DNA from: Trifolium pratense
Lineage: Eukaryota; Streptophyta; Magnoliopsida; Fabales; Fabaceae
Direction: 5' to 3'
Assembly (NCBI RefSeq): GCF_020283565.1
Contig: NC_060063.1
Location: 49,436,856-49,500,855, forward strand
Length of the DNA: 64,000 nt
The first letter of the stretch is position 1, and each line of letters begins with the position of its first letter. The notes below the pieces were generated by a model. That model had not been told where the DNA came from. It searched no databases and saw only the letters and a list, made by a program, of their open reading frames with translations. Below, one piece after another: positions 46,308-58,757 of this stretch. Made by a program: the position numbers and the translations under genes.

Positions 46308-47051
46308 CGTCTATGGTTTTTGTAACCTTTGTATTTTCACACTCACTCACTCCAATGCTTCTGCTTCTTTTTTTCTCTCTTCCCTTTTCTCTCAATTTAG
46401 TAATAATAATAATAACTTGAAGAATTTTTTGGTTTTTCCCCTAAAACTCAATTTGCATGTGTATGTTACAAAAGAGAAGAGAAAAATGCAATGTAACAAT
46501 AATCTATGTGTGTGTGTGTGAAAAAATCCTTTCAATTTCAATTTCTGATTAACAAAAACAAAAAGGAATCCGATGAATGTATAAAAATCCAAAGAAAATC
46601 CAATCAAATTTTAATCTTTACAAATTCAAACAAAGTGTTCCTATATGAATTGAAAATATTGAATGAATCTGTTAACAAAAGAATGTGTAGTTATTATATG
46701 CAAGAAAGAATGAAAGAATTTGAAGAGATTAATTAACAAATTATCAAAACATCAATCTAGTACAAACAAAAAAGATCATCGGATTCCACAAAAACTCAAA
46801 CAAAGTTCATGCTGTTTTTGAGAAGTAATGTTATGTTTTTGAGAAATTTAAGAAAAAGGGAAGAGAGATAGAAACATACACCTTGAAATTTGTGGCTGAT
46901 GAACAATTCCTGAGAAATATTGAAACCCATATTAGCACTTGAAACGTTGAACAACTTCATCATTCCAATTCCAACTTTGAAGCTACCATGCATGCATGCA
47001 CACTCAATCACTACTTACCCAGATGAAAAAAACTAAACTTTCATAAAACTA

Positions 47052-47097
<46 letters not shown>

Positions 47098-47098
47098 G
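47052..47098. repeat. (TTG)n microsatellite, AAC on the gene strand
   Basis: About 15 perfect TTG units. Confidence 0.95.
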
Positions 47099-47255
47099 AT
47101 GTTCATGTCTCCATCATGATTGTTGAAAACTATTTGTTGTATTTTTCTGGGCCTACAAGAGAGGGTTGAATTACCAACATGAAAAATAAGATGTCATCAT
47201 GGTTTTGTAAAAGGAAGAGGAAAATTGAGGTTGGATTTAGGCCGTTTGATAAAGA

Positions 47256-47415
47256 TCTAACGGTGAAAAGAATAAGGATTATATGACCGTTGATGAATGT
47301 CGGTCAAATATAACCGTTGGAGTTGTTGTACGGATAAATATCATGTAACTGCTACTTGTCACGTGCCACGTTAAGTTTATTGTTCCCTTGTATCCGTTTA
47401 ATACATGACCGTTGC
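47256..47415 (-). promoter_or_regulatory. Cluster of MSA-like (AACGG) elements upstream of the SCL28-like gene
   Basis: TCTAACGGTGA (47256-47266, plus), TGACCGTTGAT (47284-47294), TAACCGTTGGA (47311-47321) and TGACCGTTGC (47406-47415) each hold a core AACGG. The third, read on the gene strand as TCCAACGGTTA, fits the mitosis-specific activator consensus YCYAACGGYYA at all positions. The cluster is about 1 kb from the ATG and would be proximal if a 5'-UTR intron exists. MYB3R binding is inferred. Confidence 0.6.
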
Positions 47416-48091
47416 TTTTAGCAATTTTCCAAAGTGTGTATTTTTATGCTTTGGGTACAATTTAATTTACATAGTTGTGTTGTGTGGGTGTGTATTTTGT
47501 CATCATTATTCATGGTTGTATTTGCATGTTCTAGAGCTTAGTTCATTATTCACTTTCTAAATGAATTATGATTCAACATGTTTTAAAAAGGGGTTTACTT
47601 TAAAATGATTTGTTTATTTTAGACGAACTTATATTAGAGGAAGGACTCAATTTAATCTCAAAGGAAAATATAATTCATGCAGTTGAGTGATTTGGAAGAC
47701 TAAACGATTTATATTAGATGATAGTATATAATTGTTTTATATTGTTGGTGCATATTTTATTTTCTCTTCGATTTTTATTAGATGAGAAAAATAAATCAAG
47801 ACTATTTAGTCTTTTTTACACTTCATTTACTTGATGAATGAAAAGATGATGAAAGAAAGTTAAATCAATTTAATAAATTACAATATATTTTATAAATATT
47901 TTGTATTGCCACATGTTATGTAGGGTTAAATATGTTTTTAGTCTTTATAAATATCTCAAATTTTATTTTTAGTCCCCATAAAAAAAAATTTAATAAGTTT
48001 TGATCATTTTCAAATATTTCCTGTTATAATTTGTGGTCTTGCTTTTCAGCCAACTCATGTATATAAACAAAAAAGAGCCAAAATATGTCTC

Positions 48092-48219
48092 ATAAGTCCT
48101 AGCTCAACTGACAAAAATGCTGAAATTGTTAGGTCGAACGTCATGACCCGGGTTCGAACGCGGGATCTCACAATTATATGAGTTTAATTTCAGTGGATTA
48201 CCACTTCATCTAAAAAAAA
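48092..48219 (+). mobile_element. tRNA-derived SINE (family B)
   Basis: AGTCCTAGCTCAACTGAC (box A region), CCGGGTTCGAACGCG (box B), body GTTTAATTTCAGTGGATTAC and a short A-run end. Confidence 0.75.
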
Positions 48220-48307
48220 ACCAAAATATTGTTGTAATTCATGCCAAAATATTGTAATTTTAGATGACTCTCAAATTATATACACAAGTTGACTGAAAAA
48301 TAAATAA

Positions 48308-48401
48308 GTGGCTAGTAACCTAATGGTTAGATTTACACAATATAAGTGCGAAGAAGTGGAGAATCCGAAGTTCGAATATCGACCCCTACAGCGGTAAAAA
48401 A
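48308..48401 (+). mobile_element. Second SINE-like insertion
   Basis: GTGGCTAGTAACCTAATGGTTAG and the box B-like AAGTTCGAATATCGACC, followed by an A-run. Boundaries approximate. Confidence 0.5.
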
Positions 48402-49248
48402 ATGGGCCTAACTAACGGATCAGACCATTAGCCCACATTTTTGGGTGGATCAGGCCCAAAAAAAGCAAGCTAGTACAAATTCAATTGGGCTTTTTTGACC
48501 CTAGTCCATTTAGCCCATGTAAAAATCGAGTTAGGCCAAGCTAGTCCTTGGGGCATCGGGCCAGCCCACCGGCAACATTTTTATGCAATTCTTATAAATA
48601 CAATATTAACAAAACAAAAAATATCATATAATTGTTTCAAAAGAAAAATATATAATATATAATTAAAAAAATTATTAATAAAGATATATTTAAATATGTA
48701 AACTTAATACTTTAAAAAAAAAATGTAAACCTAATAATCGGGATACATTTAGCTAAAACTTTTAAAAAAATGTTTATCGGAATCAAATTAGAGTTTAATT
48801 GATATTTAATGTTAGTGTAAAAATTATTTGACTCATCGAGAGATTGTGAGGCATGAATTTGCTCCTTTAGAAGAAACTGTAAATATATATAGATATAGAT
48901 CACAAAGGGTTTTTTTCTTTGTTGATAAAACAGATCAACAGAACACTATCTAAATTGGATTTGAAATTCTTTGGGTAAAAGATGGTTGCAATTTTATTAA
49001 TCTGAATTATTCTAATGATATGCGATACTGCAGGCTAGTAAATAATCTACAACAAAGCATTGCCACAAATATTTCCAACACAAGTAAAAGCACACACGGT
49101 CATTATAGATCTTTAAATTCATAAAAAAAAACATCATATAACACAAAACCAGATTGAAATGAGACGTTCTTTTGTGTATTGATTTATATTTTAATAATCT
49201 AACTAAGGACTTCAATAGTTTGTCTTCTAGCTTTACTGAATCAGAGAA

Positions 49249-52200
49249 TCAGACGACTAACTCTAAAAACAAAGCTTCTTGCTTGTTCGTTAGGCCAAGT
49301 TCATCGAGTGTCACAGCACTTTCTTCAACACCAAAGGCACGCCTAGGATATGGTCTCACCTGCCCCAACAATAACATCAAAGACCAAAAAGTCATCAAAT
49401 ATCTGAATAAATAGGATCTGTACTTAAGATAAAAGCGATAGGCTGAAAGTTCAGGTTTCTCACCAGTCTGTAACTGCTTGGTTTCACCTGTCTACCAATA
49501 TCTATGAAGTCGAAAAGGGACTGAAAAATACCAGGAGCAGGCTCAGTTTAGCAAGTATGCACCGAAATAAAGGAGGAAAACACAAGAGTATATTTTGTAA
49601 CAGGCGTCTTTACCTGGAGTTTATCAGATCTTAGGAATCGACGCCCACGACGGCTGCCATCTGGCATTTTCACCAGCAGGTTCACAGCTTTATCATCATC
49701 TGAGGATGGTTCAGGTGGTAGAGAGACTTCTTTGGCAGCTAACTGTGCTTCCAATTCCTGACAGTTTATGCAAAATGCAAGAATAAGTAACACGGAAACA
49801 GGAACACAATTTCTATCCCTAGGAAAATATGAGTTAGATAGAGCTTGCATAGGCCAATCACCAATGTATCCAAGGGGCAATGAAAAAAACCATGCAATTA
49901 GGTACAAATTTATTATTACCCGCTCTTCCTGTAATTTCTTGTGAGATTCTTCTGCTCTCCGCCTTTCCTCTTCACGAGCAGCCTCAGCTTCCTCTATGGC
50001 CTTCAATTCTTTTTCTCTGTCTGCTTGTAATGATGCAAGGTATTCATCATCCTGCATCAAATAAACATAGACAACAATAGCCACACAATTAGGCCATCTC
50101 ATAAAACCTATAAATATAACTTTAACCTATTTAAGAAATAAGTGACACCTGTTGTTCCCTTATCAAGCGTTGAGCCTCCAATGATGGTGAAGGTGGGCGA
50201 TATGCAAGAGGTGCGGGCTGGGGATGGAAACCCCTATTCTGCATGAACTCGTGTGGTGCATAAGCATGGCGATAACTACTTCCTTCCGGGATTCCACCAA
50301 ACATTGCGGCCTCAAGCATTACTGCTTCATCATGCTCTACAGAAGAAATGCCCCCCCACTGCAAAGATTGAAAATTAGGATGCAAGTACAGGTTGAGATG
50401 ACATGGCAAGTAAAGAAAGTTTTATCCCATTTTGAAAACTTTATAAAGTGAAGGACTATACTTCATGAGATTGGAACGAACTGTCATTATTCTCAGGAGG
50501 ACTACTGCTTTCCTCAACTGCTGTGCTTGCCACTGTGCTAGACTCGATAAATTCAGCCTCTTTGCCTGATCCTGTGGAGGTAAGTGACACATGTCTAGAC
50601 GTGTTCCTAACCAAAGGCACCTCCTCTATATCTTCATCTTCATCTTCATCTTTAAAGGATAAGCTTCCTGCCTGCAATCTACAATGACCATGATTACTAC
50701 CACAGTAAATCATGTTTGACAATCACAAGATAAATGCCTATAAAGAAAATGCAGAGTTCATTGCAGTAACCATATCAAAATATAAATTACCTTCCATTTG
50801 AAGATACTTCCCCTAATTCAACTCCCGGTGCCTTAGATGGCCCTGCTGTAGGTCCTCCAACATCACCTTCTTGTACACGCCGTGCTTTTTCTTGCTCTGC
50901 TGTCTGGATAAGAGAAAAGTCAAAGTTACATCACTGGGTAGTCGAGGTGATAACATGCTGGTAAAATATCTCAAAATGGTGACAGAAGGAATATGGGAAG
51001 ACAAATTAAAGGTGTACCCTCAGGGACAATGAAACTGCATGGGCAAGCTCAGGATCCTCTAAAAATGTTTGCCTTGGGTTAGGCCCAGATTCACTCAAGT
51101 CCTGCACCATGTGGGAAATAGAAATTAATGCAAGCTATAAGTATAGAGGAGCCTAGAAAAATCCATTATGAAATAGGCATACAGTTTGTCTGCCAAGTTC
51201 GTGATTGCTGTAGTTTTCCTCAGCCTCCCGTTTGGATGCCTCAATGGCTGCACGAATCATTTCTTCTTCTATGTCATTGCTACTATCTGGTAAATTCTCA
51301 AAGTTGGGAGCACTAGGTCTCACAACTCTGTCAGGTGAAGAATGGGTCTGAGCAGGTGGAGTATTGTCATCTTCATCGTCATCATCAAGTATTACGACAC
51401 TCCCGTGTATATCTGGACCTTGGGCATGAACAGTTCCAGTGACATCTTCGACGATTGGAATATGGCCAGCTTGAGGAGTGGATTGACTACCATCATTAAC
51501 TTCTATCGGAATTTCCCTTACCTCTCTTGGATGTGTAACAAACGGTGTCTGGTTTGTTGTACCAAGGTGAGTATCAAATATACTTCTTGTAGGATCAAGA
51601 AGAGAAAATGGATCGAGATTTCTTGCTAAAGATAAGAGAGATGGAGGTCTAAGAATTTCATCCTCATGCTGATCATCTATATCCATGAAATCCCCTTGAG
51701 GAACTGCAGCGGAGCTGTAATGAGAGCCAGCATCAATATCAGAAAAAACAAAGATGAACGTGTAGCTTGAAAATAATAATAGTGTAATGTAACACCACAA
51801 TGACAATGTACATTTCTACATGATCACTTGATTATGAAAAAGGGTGTACCTGGTCGTCAAATTTCTGTCTCCTTCGCTAAAATATGCATTTACAGCTTCA
51901 TTAAGACTGCCACCATGCTCCTGACATAAAAAAAAGTTTACAAATGAAAAGGAGATATATAAACAACCTCCAGCACCACTGAAGAGAACATGCTCTAGAC
52001 ACGTTTTATAAGATAATAAACAATATCAGTGTAGAGTAGCTAGAAGCTAATTAGCATAAGAGTGACAGATTATTTGTCTATAACTTCTATCACAAGCAGC
52101 AAGAGTGAGATCCCAATCTCACGTGCAAGTATCTGATCAATGATATAAGAAACTAAATCATCTGAAATAAGTATATTAATTGGATGGAACAGAGACCCAA

Positions 52201-53442
52201 GTATGCTCGGGTCATACTGAAAGCAAAATCTTTCAAAGCTTATAGTTATTAGTTATTTCAGTTACCCCCCATTGCACACTTACAATAATTCTGATTTATT
52301 CCAATACGTATTTGTATTTCTAGCAATACCACAAACCAATACAGATAAAATAGTTAAATGTAAAGCCTTAAAGGCCGAAGCAACTTGTCTGTACCCAATA
52401 TTTTTACCCAAAAACATGTTGCAAAAACAAGAAGAAATTGCAATAGTGAGATAACAATTAAGATTTAAAACAATGCAAAATCAACAAATCAGCAATAAGA
52501 AAGCAAAATTAAAATTAAATCTAGTAATCTTATTTTCCTTCAGTTTTATGGTCTGTTTGGATTGACTTATTTTTTAGCTTATGCAAATAAATAAGCTTTT
52601 GGCCCTTTTGGATTAGCTTATTTTTGAGCTTATGCAATTTTATGTATTATTATAAACTTGTCAAGGTAGTTTATGATAAAATAGCATATAGAAATACAAT
52701 ATTCACTAGTGGAAACTTATAAAATAGCATAAAACTTAATTTGTATTGCATAAGCTCAAAAATAAGCTAATCCAAACGGGCCCTTTATGTATTACTATAA
52801 GCTTATCGAGATAGTTTAGGAAAAAAAAAAACAGCTTATGAAGATACAATTTTTGTTAGTGAGAACTTATGAATTAACATAAAAGTTTATTTATTTGCAT
52901 AAGTTATTTTTCATAAGCTCAAAAATATGTCAATCCAAACGGGTCCTAGGTCAACAAGATCCCAAACCAATAGTGTCTCCACTCTGCACCTTGCCATCAA
53001 GGATCATATAATTTTATTCTCATTCACTCAGATTCATCCAACATCATAGAACTGATTATAGTGTCTCCAACAAGTACTAAACAATCTAACCACATATTTT
53101 AACCAAATAGAAATTAATCAAAGCAAATTTCACTAAAAAAAAGAATAAAACTTGTATACAAATCGAGCCTCATTGATCAATCGGTGACCATAAATTTACA
53201 GAAAAATAATTCAAAAATAACTAAAATTAAGCGGTGCAGAAAAACCCTATGATGAGATAAACCATAATCGAAAATTCAAAATTCAATCACTATTTATGAA
53301 TTAAAAAGCTAAAAGAATAATATTTTGGCAATCAGAAAAGTGAAAAACGAAAAGGTACCTGGAGTTTTTGAAGTGCGATTGGTTCAGATACGCCGGTGAT
53401 GCTGATGAATGTATCAATCGTCTCTTGATTAGGTCTCGCCAT
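49249..53442 (-). CDS. Plant UBX-domain protein PUX8-like (UBA-UIM-UBX), 584 aa, eleven exons
   Basis: Exons 53442-53359, 51920-51850, 51714-51183, 51101-51018, 50903-50791, 50678-50462, 50358-50149, 50051-49920, 49757-49614, 49520-49464 and 49359-49249; all keep frame. The N-terminal UBA (1-45) reads [37 protein letters not shown]. Two UIM-like helices follow: [15 protein letters not shown] and [14 protein letters not shown] charged coiled coil ([23 protein letters not shown]) precedes the UBX domain (about the last 80 residues): [24 protein letters not shown] and RPYPRRAF, with YPR in place of the usual FPR. PUX proteins bind CDC48 and ubiquitinated cargo. Arabidopsis PUX8/PUX13 have the same architecture. 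Intron 1 (51921-53358) holds nested MITEs. Confidence 0.93.
52550..52946. mobile_element. MITE with a second MITE of the same type nested inside (PUX8 intron 1)
   Basis: The outer inverted repeats are GGTCTGTTTGGATTGAC at 52550 and its counterpart ending GGGTCC at 52946. The inner element 52601-52783 starts GGCCCTTTTGGATTAGC and ends AATCCAAACGGGCCC, with arms of about 37 bp that are nearly perfect inverted copies. Flanks of the inner element are TTT on both sides. Confidence 0.8.
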
Positions 53443-53808
53443 TGAAATCGAAATCGAATTTTGGGTTTGTTCGATGATAAAATAAAACAAAGTGGATTTG
53501 GTTTTTGTTTGGGTAAAGAGAGTTTAGAGGGATAAGTAGTTTCTTTGTTGATGAGGGTTAATAGTGCTATAAGGTGGATTTCTTGTTCACAAATTTACAT
53601 AAACTTTAACTTAGGTTAATTAATTAATTAATGATAGTATAGTTAAAAATTTAGAATATGATTTGCTCAAAACAAAAAAAAAAAAAAAAAAAATAGAATA
53701 TGATTAGAATAGATCCAATGTTATACGCCAACTGGTTTTCCAATTTAACTGAACTTGGGGAACAAGCATCCTTAGATACTTTCTAGCAACAAACTTTACA
53801 CTTCCACT

Positions 53809-54006
53809 ATTTTTTTTTTCTTTCTCACCATCCAATTTTTTCATTTTTTATTTTCACCTTAAGTATCCGACTTATTGGACCACTTAATCTAATTCGAGAG
53901 TCAGTTTTGATATTAAGTGATTTCAGTTCATCTCTCAATTACAGTTGTGAATGATCGAACTGTGATTATTCTACGAGCGTTGATCACCACTGGACCAACT
54001 AAATGA
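53809..54006 (-). mobile_element. tRNA-derived SINE (family C, long variant)
   Basis: Minus strand begins TTTAGTTGGTCCAGTGGTGATC (box A-like) and has a box-B-like CACAGTTCGATCATTC; it ends in a long A-run at 53809-53820. Confidence 0.55.
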
Positions 54007-54672
54007 ATTGAGAAGTCTAATTGATAATTGAAATTTTTACATCTTATAATCTTGAAGTTTGGTGGAAAGGTTAACAAAATCTAATTGATAATTAGTGTTT
54101 TAGTTGTTATTAACGAAAGAATTGAGCTTCCATAGAAGGAAGCGAAATGAGAAAAACAATTAGAGCAAAAGTGAGAAATTGGAGAAGAGAGGAGATAAGA
54201 ATTTTATTGGTATTTGTTTTTTTCTAACTCTTTAGAGTTATAATGTGTGAACATATATAGTAGATACAAGTTAGCATTGAGCAATAATAACTATAACTAA
54301 CTCATAATTGTCTAAACTAGTTAGTTACAACAGTAACTTCCTGCACTAGTAACTGAAACTAGGAGCTAATATGTTTACAGTTATTTCAATTTGAATCTCA
54401 CAAATATCTCAAATATTTTGCTATTAACTTTTGTCTCGGGTTTCAGCGAATTAATTAAATACTTTGCTATTAACTTTTGTCTAGTGGGGCTTAGGTCAGT
54501 GGCTTTACTGGTAATGTAGGATTCTCGAACATCCCTCATGTGGAATTATTGTTGGCTTGGGATCTGAACATCAAAGATTTGTGGTGTTACTACTACGCCC
54601 AAATTTGTGATTAAGTTGCAATTTGATAAAGTTAATGTATGACATACATCACTATGCAGCAGATATTTATAA

Positions 54673-54744
54673 CATAAAGTGGATCGTACCCTCCGGGAGG
54701 GCAACTCCTTTGCAGACTTTTTGGCTAAGATTGGAGCTCGCAGT
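54673..54744 (+). pseudogene. RNase H-like ORF fragment
   Basis: Encodes HKVDRTLREGNSFADFLAKIGARS, the typical C-terminal end of the RNase H-like domain of plant LINE-related proteins (R-E-x-N-x-x-A-D-x-L-A-K). A stop lies just upstream, and a hAT-like element interrupts it downstream. Confidence 0.6.
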
Positions 54745-55511
54745 TAGAGCTGTCAAAATGGGTCAAGCTATCGGGGCAGCCTATTAGCCCTATATATTTA
54801 CACGGGTTGGACTTCACAAATAGCGGGCCGGACCTTATCGAACCAAGTTTTTTCATGGGCCGGCACCTTAAAGAATTTAAAAAAAAAATGTTAAAAATAA
54901 ACTGAAATTTTGATTTTGAAACAAAAAGATATTTTGACCCCTTAAGTTTGTTATTACTTATTAGTAGGATAATTATCTTTTAAATTTAAGAGATCATAAA
55001 TTTAAAATAAGTTAGTTATTATCTTTTTTACATTTGTTTTTCTATTGTAAGCTTATTTAAAGACAAACATATTTAGAATCAATTCAAATTATAGTTTATC
55101 ATAAAATTTTGACTAAACTCAAACGAATCCTTCATTGTTTTTTTGAACAAGACGAATCCTCCATTGTTAAATCATAAATCCCAATTGTAGGATTGTAAGC
55201 TTGAAATTTATTAGATTTGAGGGTGCACTTTGTGAATTTATTATCTCTCGATTTTTGCGTGGATATTTTGCATTACTTATTATCTTGTGAAATCATGATA
55301 CCCATTTTGTTTTATGGATACTAATTTGTGTGTCATTCATACATTTAAAAAAAACTACTAGAAAAATAAAAAATTAAACGGGCCAGCCCATCAGGTCATG
55401 TAGACTTTTGCTTATCGGACCGGGCATGACGGGTCAGGCCAGACCAAGCCCTTTAAAAGTTCGGGCCCCCCCCGGGCCGGGCTAGACCAGGCCGGCCTCT
55501 TTACAACTCTA
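54745..55511. mobile_element. Non-autonomous hAT-like element
   Basis: Ends TAGAGCTGTCAAAATGGG at 54745 and TTTACAACTCTA at 55511, inverted copies of each other, with GGGCC-rich subterminal DNA on both sides. Flanking 8-mers CTCGCAGT and CTCACAGC match at 6 of 8, consistent with an aged 8-bp target duplication. No transposase frame. Confidence 0.6.
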
Positions 55512-58125
55512 CTCACAGCCATGAAACCTATTCTCCTTTCTCCTTTAGCTATTACACCGATTGAAAATTGGAACGAGTCTTCTCTTTCTCTCTGAAGGTA
55601 GTGGAACTCTACTTTCTAGATAATTCTTCTTTTGTTTTATTTGCTCTTTGTTTGCCTCATTTTACCAAAAACAACAATAAAAATAAGGAGAATGTCATGT
55701 TTAGTAATTTACTTTATATTTTCTCAATAGACATGTAACTTTATTACGTGTATAAAAGACATGGACAAAAATACATTACTTGACAAGTTATTCGCGACTA
55801 AAATATTAAAGCACCTTTAAAATGTTACTAAAAGAAATATAGTAAGTGATTGTTTTTAATAGAAATTATTTAATTAACGATAAATAAGAGGACTATAAAA
55901 TTTGAGAGAGATTACGCACGAGATGAATGTTGTGGTTTAAAGCCATAAGTTTTAATATTAACACATTAATTAATGAAGTATAGTTTGTGATATAAATAGT
56001 TGATTATTTTGCCAAATTTATAAAAATTGATAGATAATTCTTTTGGTAAAGACGCTGTTATCGGAATAAAAAATCCATCTATATAAATTTTTAGTAAAAA
56101 TATTATCGGTAGTAATCAAATCCCAACTAAGGGTAGAGGGAAAGTATAACAACAGAATAAACTAATAAAGTACAAAATAAAATTTAAAATATATTAAAAT
56201 TGTTTTTTTTTTTTTTGAAGACAAATATATTAAAATTGTTAGTTTATATCTATTGTCTATTTTTATTGTGCTATCAGAATATCACTTTGCAAGAAATTTA
56301 AAACAGATGGTATGGTGCTTTAAGTAGAGTAGTTTTTTATTTTATTTTTTAATCGGCTAAATTTTATTAATAGATAATTTCCTAAACAAGAAGTAAAAGA
56401 AATTGTCGAATCAAACAAAGAAAGGCAAGGTGATGAAAACACTTTAACCAATCAAAAAGTACAACAAACACCACCAGCGGCGAGTATACCGCCGGGCATG
56501 CCTGGCACGTGCCTGGGCTGCCCTTCTTATAGTTATTTATTTATTTTATTTTTTTAAATGAAAACAAAAACAGAAAAAGGAAGAGTTAGAATTTGCTTTC
56601 TCTTTCTCGATCCCTCTCTCTCAAAATCGCTGTTCCTCTCTCACCCACCGCCACCGGCCGCCGCTCTCAATCCCTCTCTCACTGCTCTCAATCTCTCTCC
56701 CTCACCTCGCCGTAACGCCGTTCAATCTTCCGCCGCAGCCGCACCACTGCTCAGCTCACCGCGCCGCACCACACCGCACCGCACTCACTCTTTCTCTTCG
56801 TCTCGTTTCAGGTAAGCAAACTAACATACTGCAATTAATTTTTAACAACCTAACCTTCTCAATCTAGAATCTTTGTTTGATGATTTGGTGTTGTTTTGAA
56901 TTTTAAATTTATTAAGCTGTTTTGATTGTTAAGTGATTATATAAATAAGCTGTTTTGGTTATATAAATAAGTAGTTTTGGTTGGTTCTGCAATAGTGTTT
57001 TTGTTCTAAAATAGTGAGAATGAAGGGTTTTTGTTCTAAAAACTATTTGATTTCATGATGCCTCTTGTTGTAAACTAACTTGGTGATTTTCTACTTTGTG
57101 ATATTATTGTCATCGTAACTGCAACTAAAACTTTGTTTAATTGTGGACATTTGTGTTGTGTTCACTTTGATGGATCAAAATCACCTTTGTTGATGAAGCA
57201 CTTTCTTTCTTTTATAAGCTGATGACAAACCTTGTATTCTTGATCTTAATTTTTCTCTTATACACAATATTAAATAAGAATAAGATAGTCTTGTGATATT
57301 TGTATTCAGTTTGAAATGTAGTCTCGTTGATCAGATATCAGTTTCTTTCTCATAGTTGTTTGTTATGGATTTCTTTCATTAGGGGAAATTACATTATATT
57401 ATGTTGATTTCATAATTGACCAAGCCTTACAATAGGCATACTACAAGTGTATATTGTGAAGAATATTTTCTTTTGCATAAAAAGAGAAGTACTAATGTAA
57501 TTTAAATATGTTTTTGAATTGCAGAAACAACTTTGTCTTTTAAATATTATTGTATCTAGAAATTTGGTTGATAAAATTCCCTCCAAAATTTTGCCTAGGC
57601 TCTCTAATATTACTGGAATCGCCACTGAACACCACCCCAATCCACCCCTTACAATACATCAAATAAAATTCAACAATGACTCACTATCGTCTACCCCCAA
57701 CTCCAACCTAAAACCATAATGTAGTTATATTAGTAAAATATAAGAACATTCATTTGATGCGTTGAGTGTAAGTTAGATGTGTTAAGTTATATTGCATGGA
57801 AAATAAATGTTGAGTAACATGTTAGTGAGAAGGTTTATAAGTAACATGTTAGTGAAATAGTTAATGTTTTAAAATTTGAAGTGAAAATGTGTTGTTTAAA
57901 CTACTTATGTGATTACTCTCATTCTAATGTGATTACTCCCAATGTTTTTGGCTCAAGTTCTAAGAATGGTATCACAACTTAGTTCAATTGAGTGAGAAAA
58001 AAAGAGTCGATCATGTTGTTGAGTTAATGTGGAGAGTCTCACACGAGACAAATATTTTGATGCAGAGCCTTGTATGAACCGGGAAAGGCAACGACCATCC
58101 ATTATTTATTTTTTTGAGTGAAGTA

Positions 58126-58259
58126 TTTTTTTTTGTCAGGTGGCTTAGTGACTAGACATTTCACCCTTAAGGTGGATAAGTGAAGTGTCTGCGGTTCAAA
58201 CCTTGACCTCTGCATATAAAATGCGATGTTCCTTACCAACTAAGACAAGCTCATGGGGA
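58126..58259 (-). mobile_element. tRNA-derived SINE (family A)
   Basis: Minus strand reads CATGAGCTTGTCTTAGTTGG (box A), AGGTCAAGGTTTGAACCGC (box B), then CACCTTAAGGGTGAAATG and an A-run. Confidence 0.65.
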
Positions 58260-58709
58260 TGAGTAAAGATTTATTTTGGTCCTCGAAATATTTTGACGCA
58301 ATTGCAGAGACTAATCCTCTCGAGACTAATCCCCTCGAGATAACTGAGATTCATTTAAGGGGTTGACCTCTCCAAAGAAGTGATTCTTCAGACACATTGG
58401 CCAGAGATCGAACCCAAGACTAAATGGTTAAGAGACTCAAATATAATTAGTCTTCTATTATAATAAAAACTATATACCGTCGGTTTATTATTACTGTCGG
58501 CCACCGTCGTTACCCCTGTCGTCGCTACCTTCATTGTCGTCCTTACCGTCGTCGTTACTATTGTCGTTACCACACTTCATCGGAGTCTATGCACGACGAC
58601 CTCTTTGCCGAAGTACCTGCCCCCGCATCACTGACATTTTCTGGGTTGGAAATCGTCGAAGAGGATGGAAGAATTGGAACTTGGAAGAGAGAACACAATG
58701 TAAGACAAT

Positions 58710-58757
58710 CTCCAATGGTAGTACCTATTAGGTACTTATTAGGTACTACCATTGGAG
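58710..58757. repeat. 18-bp perfect palindrome arms
   Basis: CTCCAATGGTAGTACCTA and its complement flank 12 bp. Fits the left end of a MITE running to about 59040, where CTCCATTGTGGGTGCTC appears. Confidence 0.7.

Larger units (their letters stand above)
46308..49248. other. Upstream region of the SCL28-like gene and SINE-rich intergenic DNA
   Basis: Next to the start codon is a pyrimidine-rich leader. A CAAG|GTGTATG donor-like site near 46878-46885 (minus) suggests a 5'-UTR intron. A (GTT)n tract lies at 47052-47098 and an MSA cluster at 47256-47415. SINEs lie at 48092-48219 and 48308-48401; 48400-48590 is a decayed element rich in GGGCC/GGCCC strings. Confidence 0.5.
53443..56550. other. 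Intergenic, decayed transposons
   Basis: Contains the PUX8 leader, a poly(A) tract (near 53670-53692), a family-C SINE (53809-54006), an AT-rich LTR-like stretch at 54200-54370, an RNase H relic split by a hAT-like element (54673-55511), and otherwise undefined AT-rich DNA. Confidence 0.5.

Noticed and set aside
47052..47098. CRISPR-like or structured repeat
   Set aside because: A plain TTG microsatellite without spacers.
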